Shown here piece after piece: positions 6,944 to 15,755 of a stretch of 42,546 nt of DNA. The stretch spans positions 1 to 42,546 of the forward strand of contig NZ_LRUJ01000041.1 in NCBI RefSeq assembly GCF_001548475.1. Direction: 5' to 3'. Position 1 is the first letter of the stretch, and every line of letters starts with the position of its first letter. A model generated the notes under the pieces. It did not search any database and was not told the DNA's origin. It saw only the letters and a program-made list of their open reading frames with translations. The position numbers and the translations under genes are program-made. Source of the DNA: Bordetella hinzii LMG 13501 (GTDB lineage: Bacteria > Pseudomonadota > Gammaproteobacteria > Burkholderiales > Burkholderiaceae_B).

Positions 6944-7836
6944 GCGCCGATCCCCCCGGGCGTCACCGTCACGGCCACGCACCGCGCGGCCTGGTCGTTT
7001 TCCACCGCGATCAGAATGTCCTGCTGCTCGACGTCTTCGGTGTCCGGCATCGGCGGCGAAATAATGTTCACGCGCGACACGCCGGGCTGGCGCAGCGCGG
7101 CCTTGAGGCCCGACACGGTAATGTCGTAGCCGAGGCGGAACTGCTCTTGCGCATAGGCCAGGGCCGCATCTTTCGCGGCGGCGAGCAACACCTGTTCGCC
7201 AGGGCCGAGGCCCGACTGAAACACCAGCGAGGCGGCCACCTCGTAGTCCAGCACCTGCGCGGCCACCGTCAGCGCGGTGTCGCACAGCGGGCGCTTGTCG
7301 TCGGCGCTGATGTTGGCCTGCACGGCATCGAGCAGCGCCTGGCCCGGCACGCCGCGGGGGTTTTCTTCCGATTCCTCGGCCAGCACCACGGTGCGCACCG
7401 TACCCGGCACGGGGCTGTCCACCCACACGTCGCGCACATCGGTCGAGGCGGACAGCGCGTGATACACGTAGGACAGCGTGGGGCCGGCGGTGGAATAGCC
7501 CTCAAGCGATAGCTGCGTGCGCTGGCGCAGGCGGGCGTCTTTCTCGCCTGGCAGGCGCTGCACGCCGAACAGCGCGGCCAGGTTGTCGAGGTCGCCTTCT
7601 TCAGCGTGCGCCAGCATGGTCGCCCGCGCGGCGTTGTTGATGCGTGCGCGCAGCAGCAATTCACGGTAGGCGAAGACCTCGCACAGCTTCGTGGCCGGCT
7701 CGGACTCCAGGGCCAGCACATCGGCCAGTTCGGGCGCGATGGCAAGCACGTCGGCCTTGATGGTCGCCAACACCGTCTCGAAGTCGAGCGGCTCGACGAC
7801 GGACGGCGGCGGCAGCAGCGACAGGTCGATGGTCAC
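6940..7836 (-). CDS. J: Baseplate wedge protein J
   Basis: The 298-aa length is close to P2 gpJ (302). GTG 7836 overlaps the gpW stop (GTGA). Family features are LPPPSVVEPLDFE near the start, PATKLCEVFAYRELLLRARI, and DLDNLAALFGVQR. The C-terminal half ends with the GVSRVNI and PPMPDTED regions. It belongs to the J/W/I baseplate wedge, translated in the coupled order W-J-I. Confidence 0.92.
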   Translation of the reverse strand: MTIDLSLLPPPSVVEPLDFETVLATIKADVLAIAPELADVLALESEPATKLCEVFAYRELLLRARINNAARATMLAHAEEGDLDNLAALFGVQRLPGEKDARLRQRTQLSLEGYSTAGPTLSYVYHALSASTDVRDVWVDSPVPGTVRTVVLAEESEENPRGVPGQALLDAVQANISADDKRPLCDTALTVAAQVLDYEVAASLVFQSGLGPGEQVLLAAAKDAALAYAQEQFRLGYDITVSGLKAALRQPGVSRVNIISPPMPDTEDVEQQDILIAVENDQAARCVAVTVTPGGIGA

Positions 7837-8186
7837 TTCGTCACCTCGACCGTCATGGACAGCGGGCCGGCCTCGCCGTTGTAGACGTAGGTGCCATACA
7901 CGGTGAGCGCGATGCGCCCCACGGTAACGGCGTCGACAGCGACACGCTGAAGCTGAAAGCGCGGCTCCCACTGGCGCAGCGCGCCGGCGGTGGCGGCGTA
8001 GATGGCGGCCATGATGCGCCGATTCGTGGGCGCGTCCAGCAGGTCGAACAGGCGCGAACCGTACTGACGACGCATGACGCGACTGCCCAGGGGCGTCGTC
8101 AGAATGTCGCGGATCGACTGCTTGAGGTGTTCCAGGCCGCCGAGCGACTTGCCGGTGATTGCATTGGTTCCGCTCATGCCGACCAT
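7833..8186 (-). CDS. W: Baseplate wedge protein W (gp25-like)
   Basis: The 117-aa protein has the gp25/gpW fold signature: ITGKSLGGLEHLKQSIRDIL, then TTPLGSRVMRRQYGSRLFDLLD. In P2 it is a baseplate wedge part related to T4 gp25. ATG 8186 and ATG 8177 (MSGTNAITG) are both possible; neither has a strong ribosome site and the second fits family starts better. Its stop overlaps gpJ. Confidence 0.92.
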   Translation of the reverse strand: MVGMSGTNAITGKSLGGLEHLKQSIRDILTTPLGSRVMRRQYGSRLFDLLDAPTNRRIMAAIYAATAGALRQWEPRFQLQRVAVDAVTVGRIALTVYGTYVYNGEAGPLSMTVEVTK

Positions 8187-8208
8187 GTTGGGCCGGCACC
8201 GCCGCGCG

Positions 8209-8224
8209 TTCCTGCGGCGGGGTT
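8209..8224 (-). repeat. 16-bp gene-end repeat, copy 1
   Basis: The plus-strand sequence TTCCTGCGGCGGGGTT includes the last bases of gpD's stop codon. On the minus strand the copy also forms a 7-bp hairpin (CCGCCGC/GCGGCGG, 8-nt loop) just after gpD. Other copies are at 15756, 21355 and 23112, each at a gene 3' end. Confidence 0.55.
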
Positions 8225-9275
8225 ATTCGTCGTCGGGGTCGGGGCTGCCCTCGCCGTCGCCGCTGCCCTGCTGGCGGTCTTCGTCTTCGGCCTTGAAATC
8301 GTCGCGGCGCTGGGCTTCCGCGGTCGTCACCAGCCCACCATCGTCCAGCGTATGCTCGGCGCGCGTCACGATCCATTCCCCATCGGTGAGCGCGTCAAAG
8401 CCGTCCAGCCACAGGGGCATTTCCGCGCACAGGGCCGGCCTTCCGTGCAGGCGCAGCGCCAGGCTGGTGCGACCACGCTGTAGCTGGCGCAGCTTGGCCT
8501 CGGCGGCGGCCAGCGCGTCGCGCTCCGACTTGTACGGGTGGCGCACGTACATGACCGGGTCGCCGCTGCCGGCGTACACGTATTGCGTCTTCGCGGCGCG
8601 GCGGTTGCCCCAGTGTGCGCCCACGCGGGCGTAGAACTGGCGTTCGTGGATGGATGTGCGCCAGCCGTCTTCACCGATTACATCGGCGACGGTGATGGGC
8701 ATGGTGGGCAGCGGCTTGCCGTCGGCCGTCACACCCGCGCCGCGCTCGACGAACAGCAGATAGCCGCCGGCCGGCTTCATCACGGCGCCGTACTGCTCGG
8801 CCAGGCGCGTCAGCAGGTTCAGGTCGGACTCGTAGACCTGGTCGACGTGGTCGGTCGGGATGTTCCTGAAGCGGTCGGCCACCTTGGCCGTCAGCCCGTG
8901 TTCGCCGGCCACCGTCTCGACGATCTTGCCCAGCGTCATCTTGTCCCAGTTGCGCTTCTTCTGGCTCTTGAAGCTGGCTTTCATGTCGGCCGCCTTGCCA
9001 TGCAGGGACAGCACGCGCGGCAGGCCCGTCGATTCCACCTCGTCGATCGTGTACTTTCCCATGTCGATCAGCGGCTGGCCTTCGTAGCCCAGCGCCACCG
9101 ACAACACGGCGCCAGTTTCGGGGATGACGATGGCGCTGCTGCGATTGTCCAGCGACAGGTCGAACTGGTCGGACGTGACGCCGGCCTGGTCGGTGATGCG
9201 CAGCGACTTGAGTCGGTCGGCGATGAGCGCGGTTATGTCCGCGCTGCCGTGCATGATGCGGTAGGCCGGCTTCAT
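8223..9275 (-). CDS. D: Tail hub protein D (late control D family)
   Basis: The 350-aa protein is the P2 gpD type, a baseplate hub with a gp27-like fold. Visible features are ITDQAGVTSDQFDLSLDN, then GKYTIDEVE, VGYEGQ-like ALGYEGQP, VDQVYESDLNLLTRLAEQYG, and an acidic C-terminus. It starts at ATG 9275, 4 bp after gpX. In P2 this gene family was first named for control of late genes in satellite P4; its role in the particle is structural. Confidence 0.93.
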   Translation of the reverse strand: MKPAYRIMHGSADITALIADRLKSLRITDQAGVTSDQFDLSLDNRSSAIVIPETGAVLSVALGYEGQPLIDMGKYTIDEVESTGLPRVLSLHGKAADMKASFKSQKKRNWDKMTLGKIVETVAGEHGLTAKVADRFRNIPTDHVDQVYESDLNLLTRLAEQYGAVMKPAGGYLLFVERGAGVTADGKPLPTMPITVADVIGEDGWRTSIHERQFYARVGAHWGNRRAAKTQYVYAGSGDPVMYVRHPYKSERDALAAAEAKLRQLQRGRTSLALRLHGRPALCAEMPLWLDGFDALTDGEWIVTRAEHTLDDGGLVTTAEAQRRDDFKAEDEDRQQGSGDGEGSPDPDDE

Positions 9276-9279
9276 CGCG

Positions 9280-9489
9280 CTATGCCCATAGCCGCACGGT
9301 CTGCACCTGCCCCGCGCTGGCGGGAAGGCCGGGCAGCACCAGCGTCAGGCCCGAGGGAAGTTCCGGCGGCTGGTACGTCACCTGCGGGTTCGCGGCCAGA
9401 ATGGCATGTACGGCCTGTTCTGTGCCGTAGATGCGGTACGCGATGGCGTCGAGGGTTTCGCCTTGACGGGTGAGATAGGTTTGCGCCAT
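9280..9489 (-). CDS. X: Tail protein X (LysM-like)
   Basis: The 69-aa protein starts at ATG 9489, which overlaps the gpU stop (TGATG). The sequence YLTRQGETLDAIAYRIYG, then VHAILAANP, and LPSGLTLVLP is the LysM-like gpX pattern. It probably joins the hub and tail tube. An ATG 12 nt earlier (9501) is open but would lie inside gpU. Confidence 0.93.
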   Translation of the reverse strand: MAQTYLTRQGETLDAIAYRIYGTEQAVHAILAANPQVTYQPPELPSGLTLVLPGLPASAGQVQTVRLWA

Positions 9490-10310
9490 CACGCAGTCCA
9501 TCCGTTGTCAATCGTCGCCGTGCCGCCTTCCGGGGTCAGCGGCGTGTCGCCGTTTGCCGCCACCGACACCGCGGCGGCGGCGCTGGCCAGCGGCGCGGCG
9601 TCTTCGCCGTAGGCCGAAATCGACACGCTGAAATCGACGCGGCGGGGCTGGCCGTATATGTCCATTTCGGTGCCGGTTTCCTGGATGTTCTCGACCACGT
9701 AACGGCCGTACACCATCCCGAAATGGTCGATCAGTTCCTGGGGTTCGCCGAGCGCCGCGCGGCGGCGCAGCGCCGTGATGGAGTCGGCGCCGCCCGTGTA
9801 GTGCGGCAGCAGGTAGCCGTCCAGGTCGATGCGGTCGTCGCCGGGGCCGATGAACTGCTTGGCCGGCGTGCGCAGCAGCCGATCCTGCTTGGCCCATCGG
9901 TAATCGTTCGTGCGCTTGAGCGTCTGATGCGCAGCGGTACCTACCATGAAGGCGAAGTCGCCCAGGATCAGCAGCACCTCGCCGGCCGGCGGCGGGTCGC
10001 TGCCGTCGAGCGCCTGGAACAGTTCCATGAACTTGCCCGCAGCGGCGTCGATGGCCTTGTTCAGTTGGCGCGCGCCCTCCTGCGCCAGCAGGCCCACGGC
10101 GTCCTCGCCGACGGCTGAAACCAGGTCGTCCAGCCGCCCGGTCTTGAGCGCCTTGCCGGCGGCCGTGAAACCGTATCGGTCGGCGATGCCACCCAGCGCG
10201 GCGGTCGGCTGGTCGACGAAGCCCTTAACCATCTTGACCAGGCTGTTGCCCGTCAAGGCGTCGCTGGCGCGCTTCGCCATGCCGCTGACGTCAATATCGA
10301 AGCCGATCAT
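9489..10310 (-). CDS. U: Tail protein U with N-terminal extension
   Basis: The 273-aa protein carries a gpU domain in roughly residues 95-235 (VLLILGDFAFMVGTAAHQ, QRTNDYRWAKQ-like, DRIDLDGYLLPHYTGG, QELIDHFGMVYGRYVVENI). P2 gpU is about 159 aa, so around 95 N-terminal residues are extra; they contain no motif I recognise. ATG 10310 overlaps the tape-measure stop (ATGA). In P2 gpU is a tail-assembly protein. Confidence 0.9.
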   Translation of the reverse strand: MIGFDIDVSGMAKRASDALTGNSLVKMVKGFVDQPTAALGGIADRYGFTAAGKALKTGRLDDLVSAVGEDAVGLLAQEGARQLNKAIDAAAGKFMELFQALDGSDPPPAGEVLLILGDFAFMVGTAAHQTLKRTNDYRWAKQDRLLRTPAKQFIGPGDDRIDLDGYLLPHYTGGADSITALRRRAALGEPQELIDHFGMVYGRYVVENIQETGTEMDIYGQPRRVDFSVSISAYGEDAAPLASAAAAVSVAANGDTPLTPEGGTATIDNGWTA

Positions 10311-12799
10311 GCCCAGTCTCCCAGCCCGGCGCGGCGGGCGCCCTGGTCGGCGCGGCGCACCATGTCGGCGACGCGGCGCGCCAGCGCCTCGGCGTTCTCG
10401 CCCGGCTGTTGCGTAATGTGAAAAGTGAAGGTTTGAGTAATCGACGGGCCTGCGGCCTGCGCAGCCGCCGATGCGGCGACCGAGCCGGGCGCGGCCATGC
10501 CGGCCGCTGCTGCCGGCATGGGGCCGGCCGCAATGGCCGGCTGGAACGCCATGCTGGCCGCCAGCCCCAGCGCGCCGCTGGCGCGCGCCACCGACTGCCC
10601 CATGCTGCCGATGCCCTGCGCCGCACCCTCGCCGACCATCTGGCCCAGGCCGATGAACACGCGCGAGGGCGACCGGATGCCCAGCTTGTCGCGGAACCAG
10701 CCGATGGTGTTGTCGGCCAGTCCCGAGATAGCGCCTTTGACGGCGCTGCCCATGTTCGTGATACCGCCCACCAAGCCCGACACCAGCATCTTCCCAAGGT
10801 CGGTGAACTTGGCGGGCAGTTCAATGCCCAGCGACCCCAGCGCAGCCGTGATTCCCTGATACAGCAGGCCCATCGGCGACCAGTTCACGATCAGCGCGAC
10901 CACGCTGCCGATGCCGCCCTGGAACGCAGTGCGCACGCTATCCCATATCCCGCCGAAGAAGCTGGCGGCGGTGTTCCACACCGACACGACACTGTTCCAT
11001 GCAGTCGAAGCGGCGGCAGAGACAGATTCCCACATTCTGGATAGCCAGGGGCCGATCGTCCCCCAGTTCGCCATGATGGCACCGGCCGCGACGGCCACGC
11101 CCATCAGAATCAGGCCCACGGGATTCGCGGCCATAGCGAGGCTGACGACTTTCCACACCGTGCCGATGTTGCGGATCAGGCCGACGACGGGCGCGATGGT
11201 GGTTTTCCAAGCGATGAACCCGGCGGCCATGCCGATCAACGTCTTGATGACTTCCTGATTGTTGGCCGCGAAGTCGGCCATCGGGCCGATGAAGCCGCCC
11301 AGCGTGACGAACATGGACGTCAGCACGGGCAGCGCGACGGTTCCGATGTTCGTAGCCAGTTCGCCGATCTGGTTCTTGAACTTCTCCCAGGTCGCGCCGA
11401 AGGTGCCCAGGCGGGCGGCGTACTCCTTCGCCATGCTGCCCTTGGCCGCCTCGCCGTTCGCCAGTTCGAGCTGCCGGCGGAACTCGCCGGTGTTGTTCGC
11501 CAGCTTCGCCAGCGTGTCGGAATGTTCCAGTCCGACCAGGTTGACCATGACGCCCAGTTGCTTCTCGGCGGGCAGCTTGCCGACGGCCTCCATGACCTTC
11601 ATCAGCGTGCCGATGGAATCCCGCTGCATCCCCTGCTGCACCTGCTTGGCATTCAGGCCCACCGACGACAACGCCGCCTTGAACTTCTTGGTGCCGCTTT
11701 CGGCGGCGGCGAGCTTCTGGAAAATGGCGTTCGTCGCGGTGCCGGCCGTCTCGGTGCGCTCGCCCAGGGTCAGCAGCGTCGAGCCGAGCGCGGCCATTTC
11801 CTGCCCCGTCACCTTCACGGCGCTGGCGACGCCACCCGTTCGGGTCAGGAAGTCGATGATGTCGCCGCCCTTGCTGATGGCGTTGTCGTCCAGGTAGTTG
11901 ATGCTGTCGGCCAGGTTCCCGATGGCGGGGATCGGGATTTTGTAAAGCTGGGCGATCTTGCCCATGCTGTCGGCCAGCGCGCCGGCGGGCATTTCAAAGG
12001 CTTCCGCCATCATCCCGGCGGTCTTCGTGAAGCCGATTAGTTCGTCCTTCGCGATGCCCATGCGGGCGCCGGCCGTCACCATGTCGGCAATCTCGTTGGT
12101 CGCCATCGGCATTTCGCGGCCGAGCATCTGAATCTCGCGCCGCATGTCGTAATACACTTGCGTGAGCTGACCGTTCGAGTCACGCGCGCCGTCGACCTGC
12201 TTGGCGACGCCGAGCATGGCCGACTCGAATTCCATCGCCGGCGTGACGAAGGCGCGCGTGGCGGCCGCCACGGCAATGCCTGCGCCAATGAACGAGGTGC
12301 GAGCCGAACCGGCCCACTCCCCCATTTCGTTCTTGGCCTTCAGGTACTCGTTGAGCTTGGCCTGCTTGGCCTGCACGCGGTCGATCTCGGCGCCGACCTG
12401 CTTCATGTTGGCGGCGTATCCGCCTGCCGAACCGCCGGCCGCTCGGAAGGCGGCATCGGCGCGGGAAACCTGGAGCCGGGCTTTCTCCACGCCGGCCGCC
12501 GCCTTCTCGGCGGCTGCGCGGGCCGCCTCGAAGTCGCGCGCCCAGTCCTTTCGAGGCGGGCCGGCGTTCAATTCCCGGCGTAGGTCGGCCACCGTCCGGG
12601 CCGCGGCTGCGGCGCGGGCGCGGGCCTTTTCCAGGTCGGCCTCGGCATTGCCCAGCAGATTCAGCTTCGACCGCCGCTGCGACAGCTTCGCGGCTTCGTC
12701 GCCGATCATCTGTAGCTGACGGTTGACAACCTTGGTCGTGCTGGTAAATTGACTCGACACCGACGCGCCGATCAATATGCCTGCGTACAAATTGCTCAA
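10307..12799 (-). CDS. T: Tail tape measure protein (gpT-like), TTG start
   Basis: The 830-aa protein sets tail length and is ejected with DNA. An alpha-helical, Ala/Lys-rich N-terminus covers about residues 30-160. A TP901-type tape-measure domain follows (FESAMLGVAKQVDG, MADMVTAGARMG-like, FTKTAGMMAEAFEM). Hydrophobic segments lie near 500-600 (FIAWKTTIAPVVGLI, NPVGLILMGVAVAAGAIM). The start is TTG 12799; GAGGAAGG lies 5 nt upstream, the strongest ribosome site near this junction, and no ATG fits. The C-terminus overlaps gpU. Confidence 0.93.
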   Translation of the reverse strand: MSNLYAGILIGASVSSQFTSTTKVVNRQLQMIGDEAAKLSQRRSKLNLLGNAEADLEKARARAAAAARTVADLRRELNAGPPRKDWARDFEAARAAAEKAAAGVEKARLQVSRADAAFRAAGGSAGGYAANMKQVGAEIDRVQAKQAKLNEYLKAKNEMGEWAGSARTSFIGAGIAVAAATRAFVTPAMEFESAMLGVAKQVDGARDSNGQLTQVYYDMRREIQMLGREMPMATNEIADMVTAGARMGIAKDELIGFTKTAGMMAEAFEMPAGALADSMGKIAQLYKIPIPAIGNLADSINYLDDNAISKGGDIIDFLTRTGGVASAVKVTGQEMAALGSTLLTLGERTETAGTATNAIFQKLAAAESGTKKFKAALSSVGLNAKQVQQGMQRDSIGTLMKVMEAVGKLPAEKQLGVMVNLVGLEHSDTLAKLANNTGEFRRQLELANGEAAKGSMAKEYAARLGTFGATWEKFKNQIGELATNIGTVALPVLTSMFVTLGGFIGPMADFAANNQEVIKTLIGMAAGFIAWKTTIAPVVGLIRNIGTVWKVVSLAMAANPVGLILMGVAVAAGAIMANWGTIGPWLSRMWESVSAAASTAWNSVVSVWNTAASFFGGIWDSVRTAFQGGIGSVVALIVNWSPMGLLYQGITAALGSLGIELPAKFTDLGKMLVSGLVGGITNMGSAVKGAISGLADNTIGWFRDKLGIRSPSRVFIGLGQMVGEGAAQGIGSMGQSVARASGALGLAASMAFQPAIAAGPMPAAAAGMAAPGSVAASAAAQAAGPSITQTFTFHITQQPGENAEALARRVADMVRRADQGARRAGLGDWA

Positions 12800-13076
12800 A
12801 CTGGCCTTCCTCGATCAGTTGCCCGCCTGGGGCGGGCTGGCGGTTGTCGCCTGCCTGTTCGGCGGGCTGGTGGTGGCCGGATTCAGCCCTGAATCCGCTG
12901 CGCTCCTGGTGGTGGTGGCCGGGCCGCTGTTCGTCCTGGCGCTCTACGGGGTACTGCTGCTGGTGATGGGCGCCCTGGCGATCATCGGGGCGGTGATGGG
13001 CGGGGTAGCGCGGCTACCCACTCGAAGAAGTCGCCCATTTCCATTTCCTGAATCTCCCCGAGCGCCCAGCCGGTAA
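12777..13076 (+). CDS. Possible antisense hydrophobic membrane protein
   Basis: A rightward frame of 99 codons fills the 182-bp gap between E' and the tape measure. Residues 20-75 are strongly hydrophobic (LAVVACLFGGLVVAGF; LLVVVAGPLFVLALYGVLLL; MGALAIIGAVMGG), suggesting two or three membrane helices. Codon use looks coding (CTG, GTG, GCC). No ribosome site precedes ATG 12777, and the last 30 codons run antisense to E'. It could be a moron or an artefact. Confidence 0.35.
   Translation: MPAYKLLKLAFLDQLPAWGGLAVVACLFGGLVVAGFSPESAALLVVVAGPLFVLALYGVLLLVMGALAIIGAVMGGVARLPTRRSRPFPFPESPRAPSR
12805..12812 (-). promoter_or_regulatory. Ribosome binding site deciding the TTG start of the tape measure
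   Basis: The minus-strand sequence GAGGAAGG ends 5 nt before TTG 12799. It is a near-perfect Shine-Dalgarno sequence at ideal spacing and has no ATG or GTG partner. Confidence 0.75.
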
Positions 13077-13409
13077 AGCTGGCTAGGTTGACGACGGCTT
13101 GCCTCAAGGTTCCTTCGGAGACAAGCCCGCACGAAAACCCGCATACGTCTCGCGCAGCTTCTCGTAGTCGCAGATGTCCATGTCGTCGAGGCTCGCCGGG
13201 GCGATCTCGCACAGCAGCGCGAACAGAAACACTTCGGTCTTGGCCGGGTCGTTATTCGCCTGCCGCTGGGCGGTCAGTTGGTCGCGCACCTTCGCGCGGC
13301 GCATCCGCAGCACGCCGACCTGCACGCCATCCATTTCCACGGGGAAATCCAGCTTGATCTCGACGCGGGCGGCGCCCAGGTCGAGGGCGTCCTGTTTCGC
13401 GGCCGTCAT
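12982..13409 (-). CDS. E+E': Tail assembly chaperone fusion E-E' by -1 frameshift
   Basis: Slippage of -1 on G GGT TTT (13140-13134) would join the first 92 residues of gpE to 50 residues of a second frame, giving 142 aa. The E' part contains ASFTGWALGEIQEMEM and GDFFEWVAAL, the pattern typical of the shifted domain (FTGW, EI..M, DFxxW). P2 makes its E+E' protein by the same logic. The fusion coats or recruits the tape measure during tail assembly. Confidence 0.85.
13104..13409 (-). CDS. E: Tail assembly chaperone E
   Basis: The 101-aa unshifted product has an N-terminal segment with RVEIKLDFPVEMDGVQVGVL and MRRAKVRDQL, like the phage tail-assembly-chaperone family, and ends soon after the slip site (FRAGLSPKEP). 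ATG 13409 overlaps the upstream stop (ATGA). It is expected in excess over E+E', both acting between tail tube and tape measure. Confidence 0.88.
   Translation of the reverse strand: MTAAKQDALDLGAARVEIKLDFPVEMDGVQVGVLRMRRAKVRDQLTAQRQANNDPAKTEVFLFALLCEIAPASLDDMDICDYEKLRETYAGFRAGLSPKEP
13134..13140 (-). promoter_or_regulatory. -1 frameshift slippery heptamer GGGTTTT
   Basis: In the zero frame it reads G GGT TTT, an X XXY YYZ heptamer that allows both tRNAs to re-pair as GGG TTT. It lies exactly where the E and E' frames overlap, 30 nt before the gpE stop. Confidence 0.8.
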
Positions 13410-13633
13410 TGCTTGCCCCCCTTCTTCGCCGCGGGTTCAGCGGGCGCGGCCTCGGCGGCCGGCGCTTCGGGCGGATCGGCCAGCGTGGGCGCGTCCGGCA
13501 CGGGGTCGGATTCCTCGATGTAACCGCCGCTGCGCAGGAAGGTGGCCTGCTTGTCGGTCAGGCGAACCGGCGCGCCGGCAGCGACGTAGCTGTTGCCGTG
13601 CGGAAAGGGCTTAATGGCACGATAGGTTTTCAT
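13406..13633 (-). CDS. Small phage protein between tail tube and gpE
   Basis: The 75-aa product begins MKTYRAIKPFPHGNSYVAAG, followed by PVRLTDKQATFLRSGGYIEE, and ends in an Ala/Pro/Glu-rich tail. Similar short proteins with a KOW-like fold (DUF2635/DUF7210 type) occur in Mu-like and P2-like phages. It is coupled to gpE by ATGA. The function is unknown; a tail-assembly role is suggested only by position. Confidence 0.65.
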   Translation of the reverse strand: MKTYRAIKPFPHGNSYVAAGAPVRLTDKQATFLRSGGYIEESDPVPDAPTLADPPEAPAAEAAPAEPAAKKGGKQ

Positions 13634-13644
13634 GTGCGGTTCCT

Positions 13645-14151
13645 TTAGATGGCGAGGTGTTGACGGGTGGTTTCGAGCTGGTCGACCCCGTTGATGACGG
13701 CCTTGTAGTTCACCGGGTCGATCTCGTAGACCACGGCACCGTCGATTTCGAGCTTGTAGTAGCGCAGGCTCATGTTGATCTTGAGCGGCATTTCTTCGCC
13801 CGGCTTCCAGGTGTCCGGGTCGACGGACGTGAGCAGGCCGCGCATCGTCACCACCACGGGCTTCTTCGTGCCGTCGTCCGACACCATCGCCGCGCGGCCG
13901 GTGTAGGCGAACTGTTCGCCCGGCAGGATGCGCATGGTGTTCATCACGTCACGGTCGAACGAGTACAGGGTGGCCTCGGCTTCCAGCTTCTCGAAGCTGC
14001 CCATCGGCACGTCGATGGTCGAGGCCATGCCGCCGGCGCGGTATTCCAGCAGCTTGGGCTTGATGACGGGCGGCTTGAATTCCTTCACGCGGCCGGCATA
14101 GCCACGGCCGTCCACGAAAAGGTTCATGTCGTACAAAATGTCTGCGATCAT
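13645..14151 (-). CDS. FII: Major tail tube protein
   Basis: The 168-aa protein matches P2 gpFII in length and pattern: DILYDMNLFVDGRGYAGR, then FKPPVIKPKLLEYRAGG, MGSFEKLEAEATLYSFD and KINMSLRYYKLEIDG. It forms the inner tube of the contractile tail. It follows the sheath gene by 35 bp. Confidence 0.95.
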   Translation of the reverse strand: MIADILYDMNLFVDGRGYAGRVKEFKPPVIKPKLLEYRAGGMASTIDVPMGSFEKLEAEATLYSFDRDVMNTMRILPGEQFAYTGRAAMVSDDGTKKPVVVTMRGLLTSVDPDTWKPGEEMPLKINMSLRYYKLEIDGAVVYEIDPVNYKAVINGVDQLETTRQHLAI

Positions 14152-14186
14152 GGTCTGTTCCTTTATCTGTCGTTGTCAGGCGCGGC

Positions 14187-15701
14187 TCAGGCCGTGACCG
14201 GGCCGAACACTTCTTCGATGTAGTCGTTGACCAGGCGGGAACGGAACACGATGTGTTCGGCCGGGTACGGCGGCGTGAAGTCGAAGTCGAAATACACGAT
14301 GCCCTGGCTGACTTGGTCGGGCGTGTTCAGCGCCGGATCAGCCCAGGCGCTGCCGCCGAGGATGGCGCCGATGGCCGTGAGGTGGCGCAGGTAGGCGTTC
14401 ACGCCCTCCAGCACATCTTCCACGTAGGTCTTCGTGATGTTGCGGTCGACGGCCCACAGGTGGGCGCGCAGCAGGCTTTCGTTGATCATGTCGGCCGTGC
14501 GGCGCACCGACAGGAAGGCCCATTTCGGATCGGACGAGCAGGTGCGATTGCCCCACAGGCGATAACCGTCCTGCTGGATGATGGTGGCGACCTCGTTTTC
14601 GTTCAGGTAGTTCGCGCGCGCGTTCGGGTCGCCCAGAACGAAATCGACGGCGCGGGCGGTGCCGCTGATGCCGTACATTTCCGTGTTGGACGGCGACCAC
14701 CAGTAACCGCGATCGTTGTCCGAGCGGGCCAGCATCCCGGCCACGCGGGCCGACGACGGTTGCAGCGCGTCGGCGTTCGCCTCGGTGTCCCACACCTTCA
14801 CCCAGGGGTCTACGATGTAGACACGCGCCGAGCCGAACTTCTCGCGGTAGCTGATGGCGTCCTGGTCGGTGCTGTTCGGGCCGTCGGCGATGATGACGGC
14901 GCGCAGGCGGTCGGCAATGCCCAGCATTTCGGACACCACGGCCTGGTCGTTGGTGTAGCCGGGTGCGATCAGAATTTTCGGCTGCACCTTGACGATGCTT
15001 TCGGCGCCCAGGAACGCCTGCACGCCGAGGTATTGCCCCACAGGGCTGACGCCGCCGATGATGTTGCTTTTCGTCTGCGCGGGATCGTCGTCTTCTTCGA
15101 CGCGCACCACCACCACCATCGCGCCGGCCTGGTCGAAAATGGCGTCGATGGCGGCCGGCAGCGTGCCCGAGGCGCCCAGCGTCGCCGCCTCCAGGCGGCT
15201 GCCCGCAATCAGCACCGGCACGTTCAGGGGGAAGGCTTCGTCGAGGCCGCCGGACAGGTACTGCACCGAGCCGGCCGCGACCACGCCCGCGCCGGTCGAC
15301 GTGCCAGCGGCGGCCACCGACACCAGCGCCGAGGCGGCGGCGGACGCGGTGATGGCGGCCATCACCTGCGCGGCGGTAGCCGTGATGGCGCCGGCCTCGC
15401 TGGTCGCCAGCGAAACGGTGATGGCCTTGCCCTGCACCGCAACCGTCAGGGCGGCCGAGTTCGCGCCGGGGTCGCGGTACTTGATGGAAATGTCGTTGCC
15501 CGCCGCGCCGGGCGCGACAGCGGTGTAGGTCAGCGCGGTGTTCGACGCAGCCGTGCCCAGCGTCAGCGAGGCGGCCGCCTGTTGCTGCGCGTCGGGCGCC
15601 GTGCCGATCAGGCCGATGACGCTGGAACGGACGGTGGAAATCGGGCGCGCGCCATAGTCGAGTTCGACTACTTCGACGCCGTGCAAAAATTGGTCGGGCA
15701 T
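14187..15701 (-). CDS. FI: Tail sheath protein
   Basis: The 504-aa product starts at ATG 15701 (MPDQFLHGVEVVELD) with AGGAG 7 nt upstream; the longer GTG start at 15731 is less likely. The N-terminal PISTVRSSVIGLIGTAPDA and the C-terminal part (CSSDPKWAFLSVRRTADMI, NDYIEEVFG) are sheath-type. An Ala-rich insertion around residues 50-150 is longer than in P2 gpFI (396 aa). This sheath contracts during infection. Confidence 0.95.
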   Translation of the reverse strand: MPDQFLHGVEVVELDYGARPISTVRSSVIGLIGTAPDAQQQAAASLTLGTAASNTALTYTAVAPGAAGNDISIKYRDPGANSAALTVAVQGKAITVSLATSEAGAITATAAQVMAAITASAAASALVSVAAAGTSTGAGVVAAGSVQYLSGGLDEAFPLNVPVLIAGSRLEAATLGASGTLPAAIDAIFDQAGAMVVVVRVEEDDDPAQTKSNIIGGVSPVGQYLGVQAFLGAESIVKVQPKILIAPGYTNDQAVVSEMLGIADRLRAVIIADGPNSTDQDAISYREKFGSARVYIVDPWVKVWDTEANADALQPSSARVAGMLARSDNDRGYWWSPSNTEMYGISGTARAVDFVLGDPNARANYLNENEVATIIQQDGYRLWGNRTCSSDPKWAFLSVRRTADMINESLLRAHLWAVDRNITKTYVEDVLEGVNAYLRHLTAIGAILGGSAWADPALNTPDQVSQGIVYFDFDFTPPYPAEHIVFRSRLVNDYIEEVFGPVTA

Positions 15702-15755
15702 GGGTATGCTCCTTCGGTTGGAGATACCCACATCCTGAATTTCGAGCGCCTAGAC

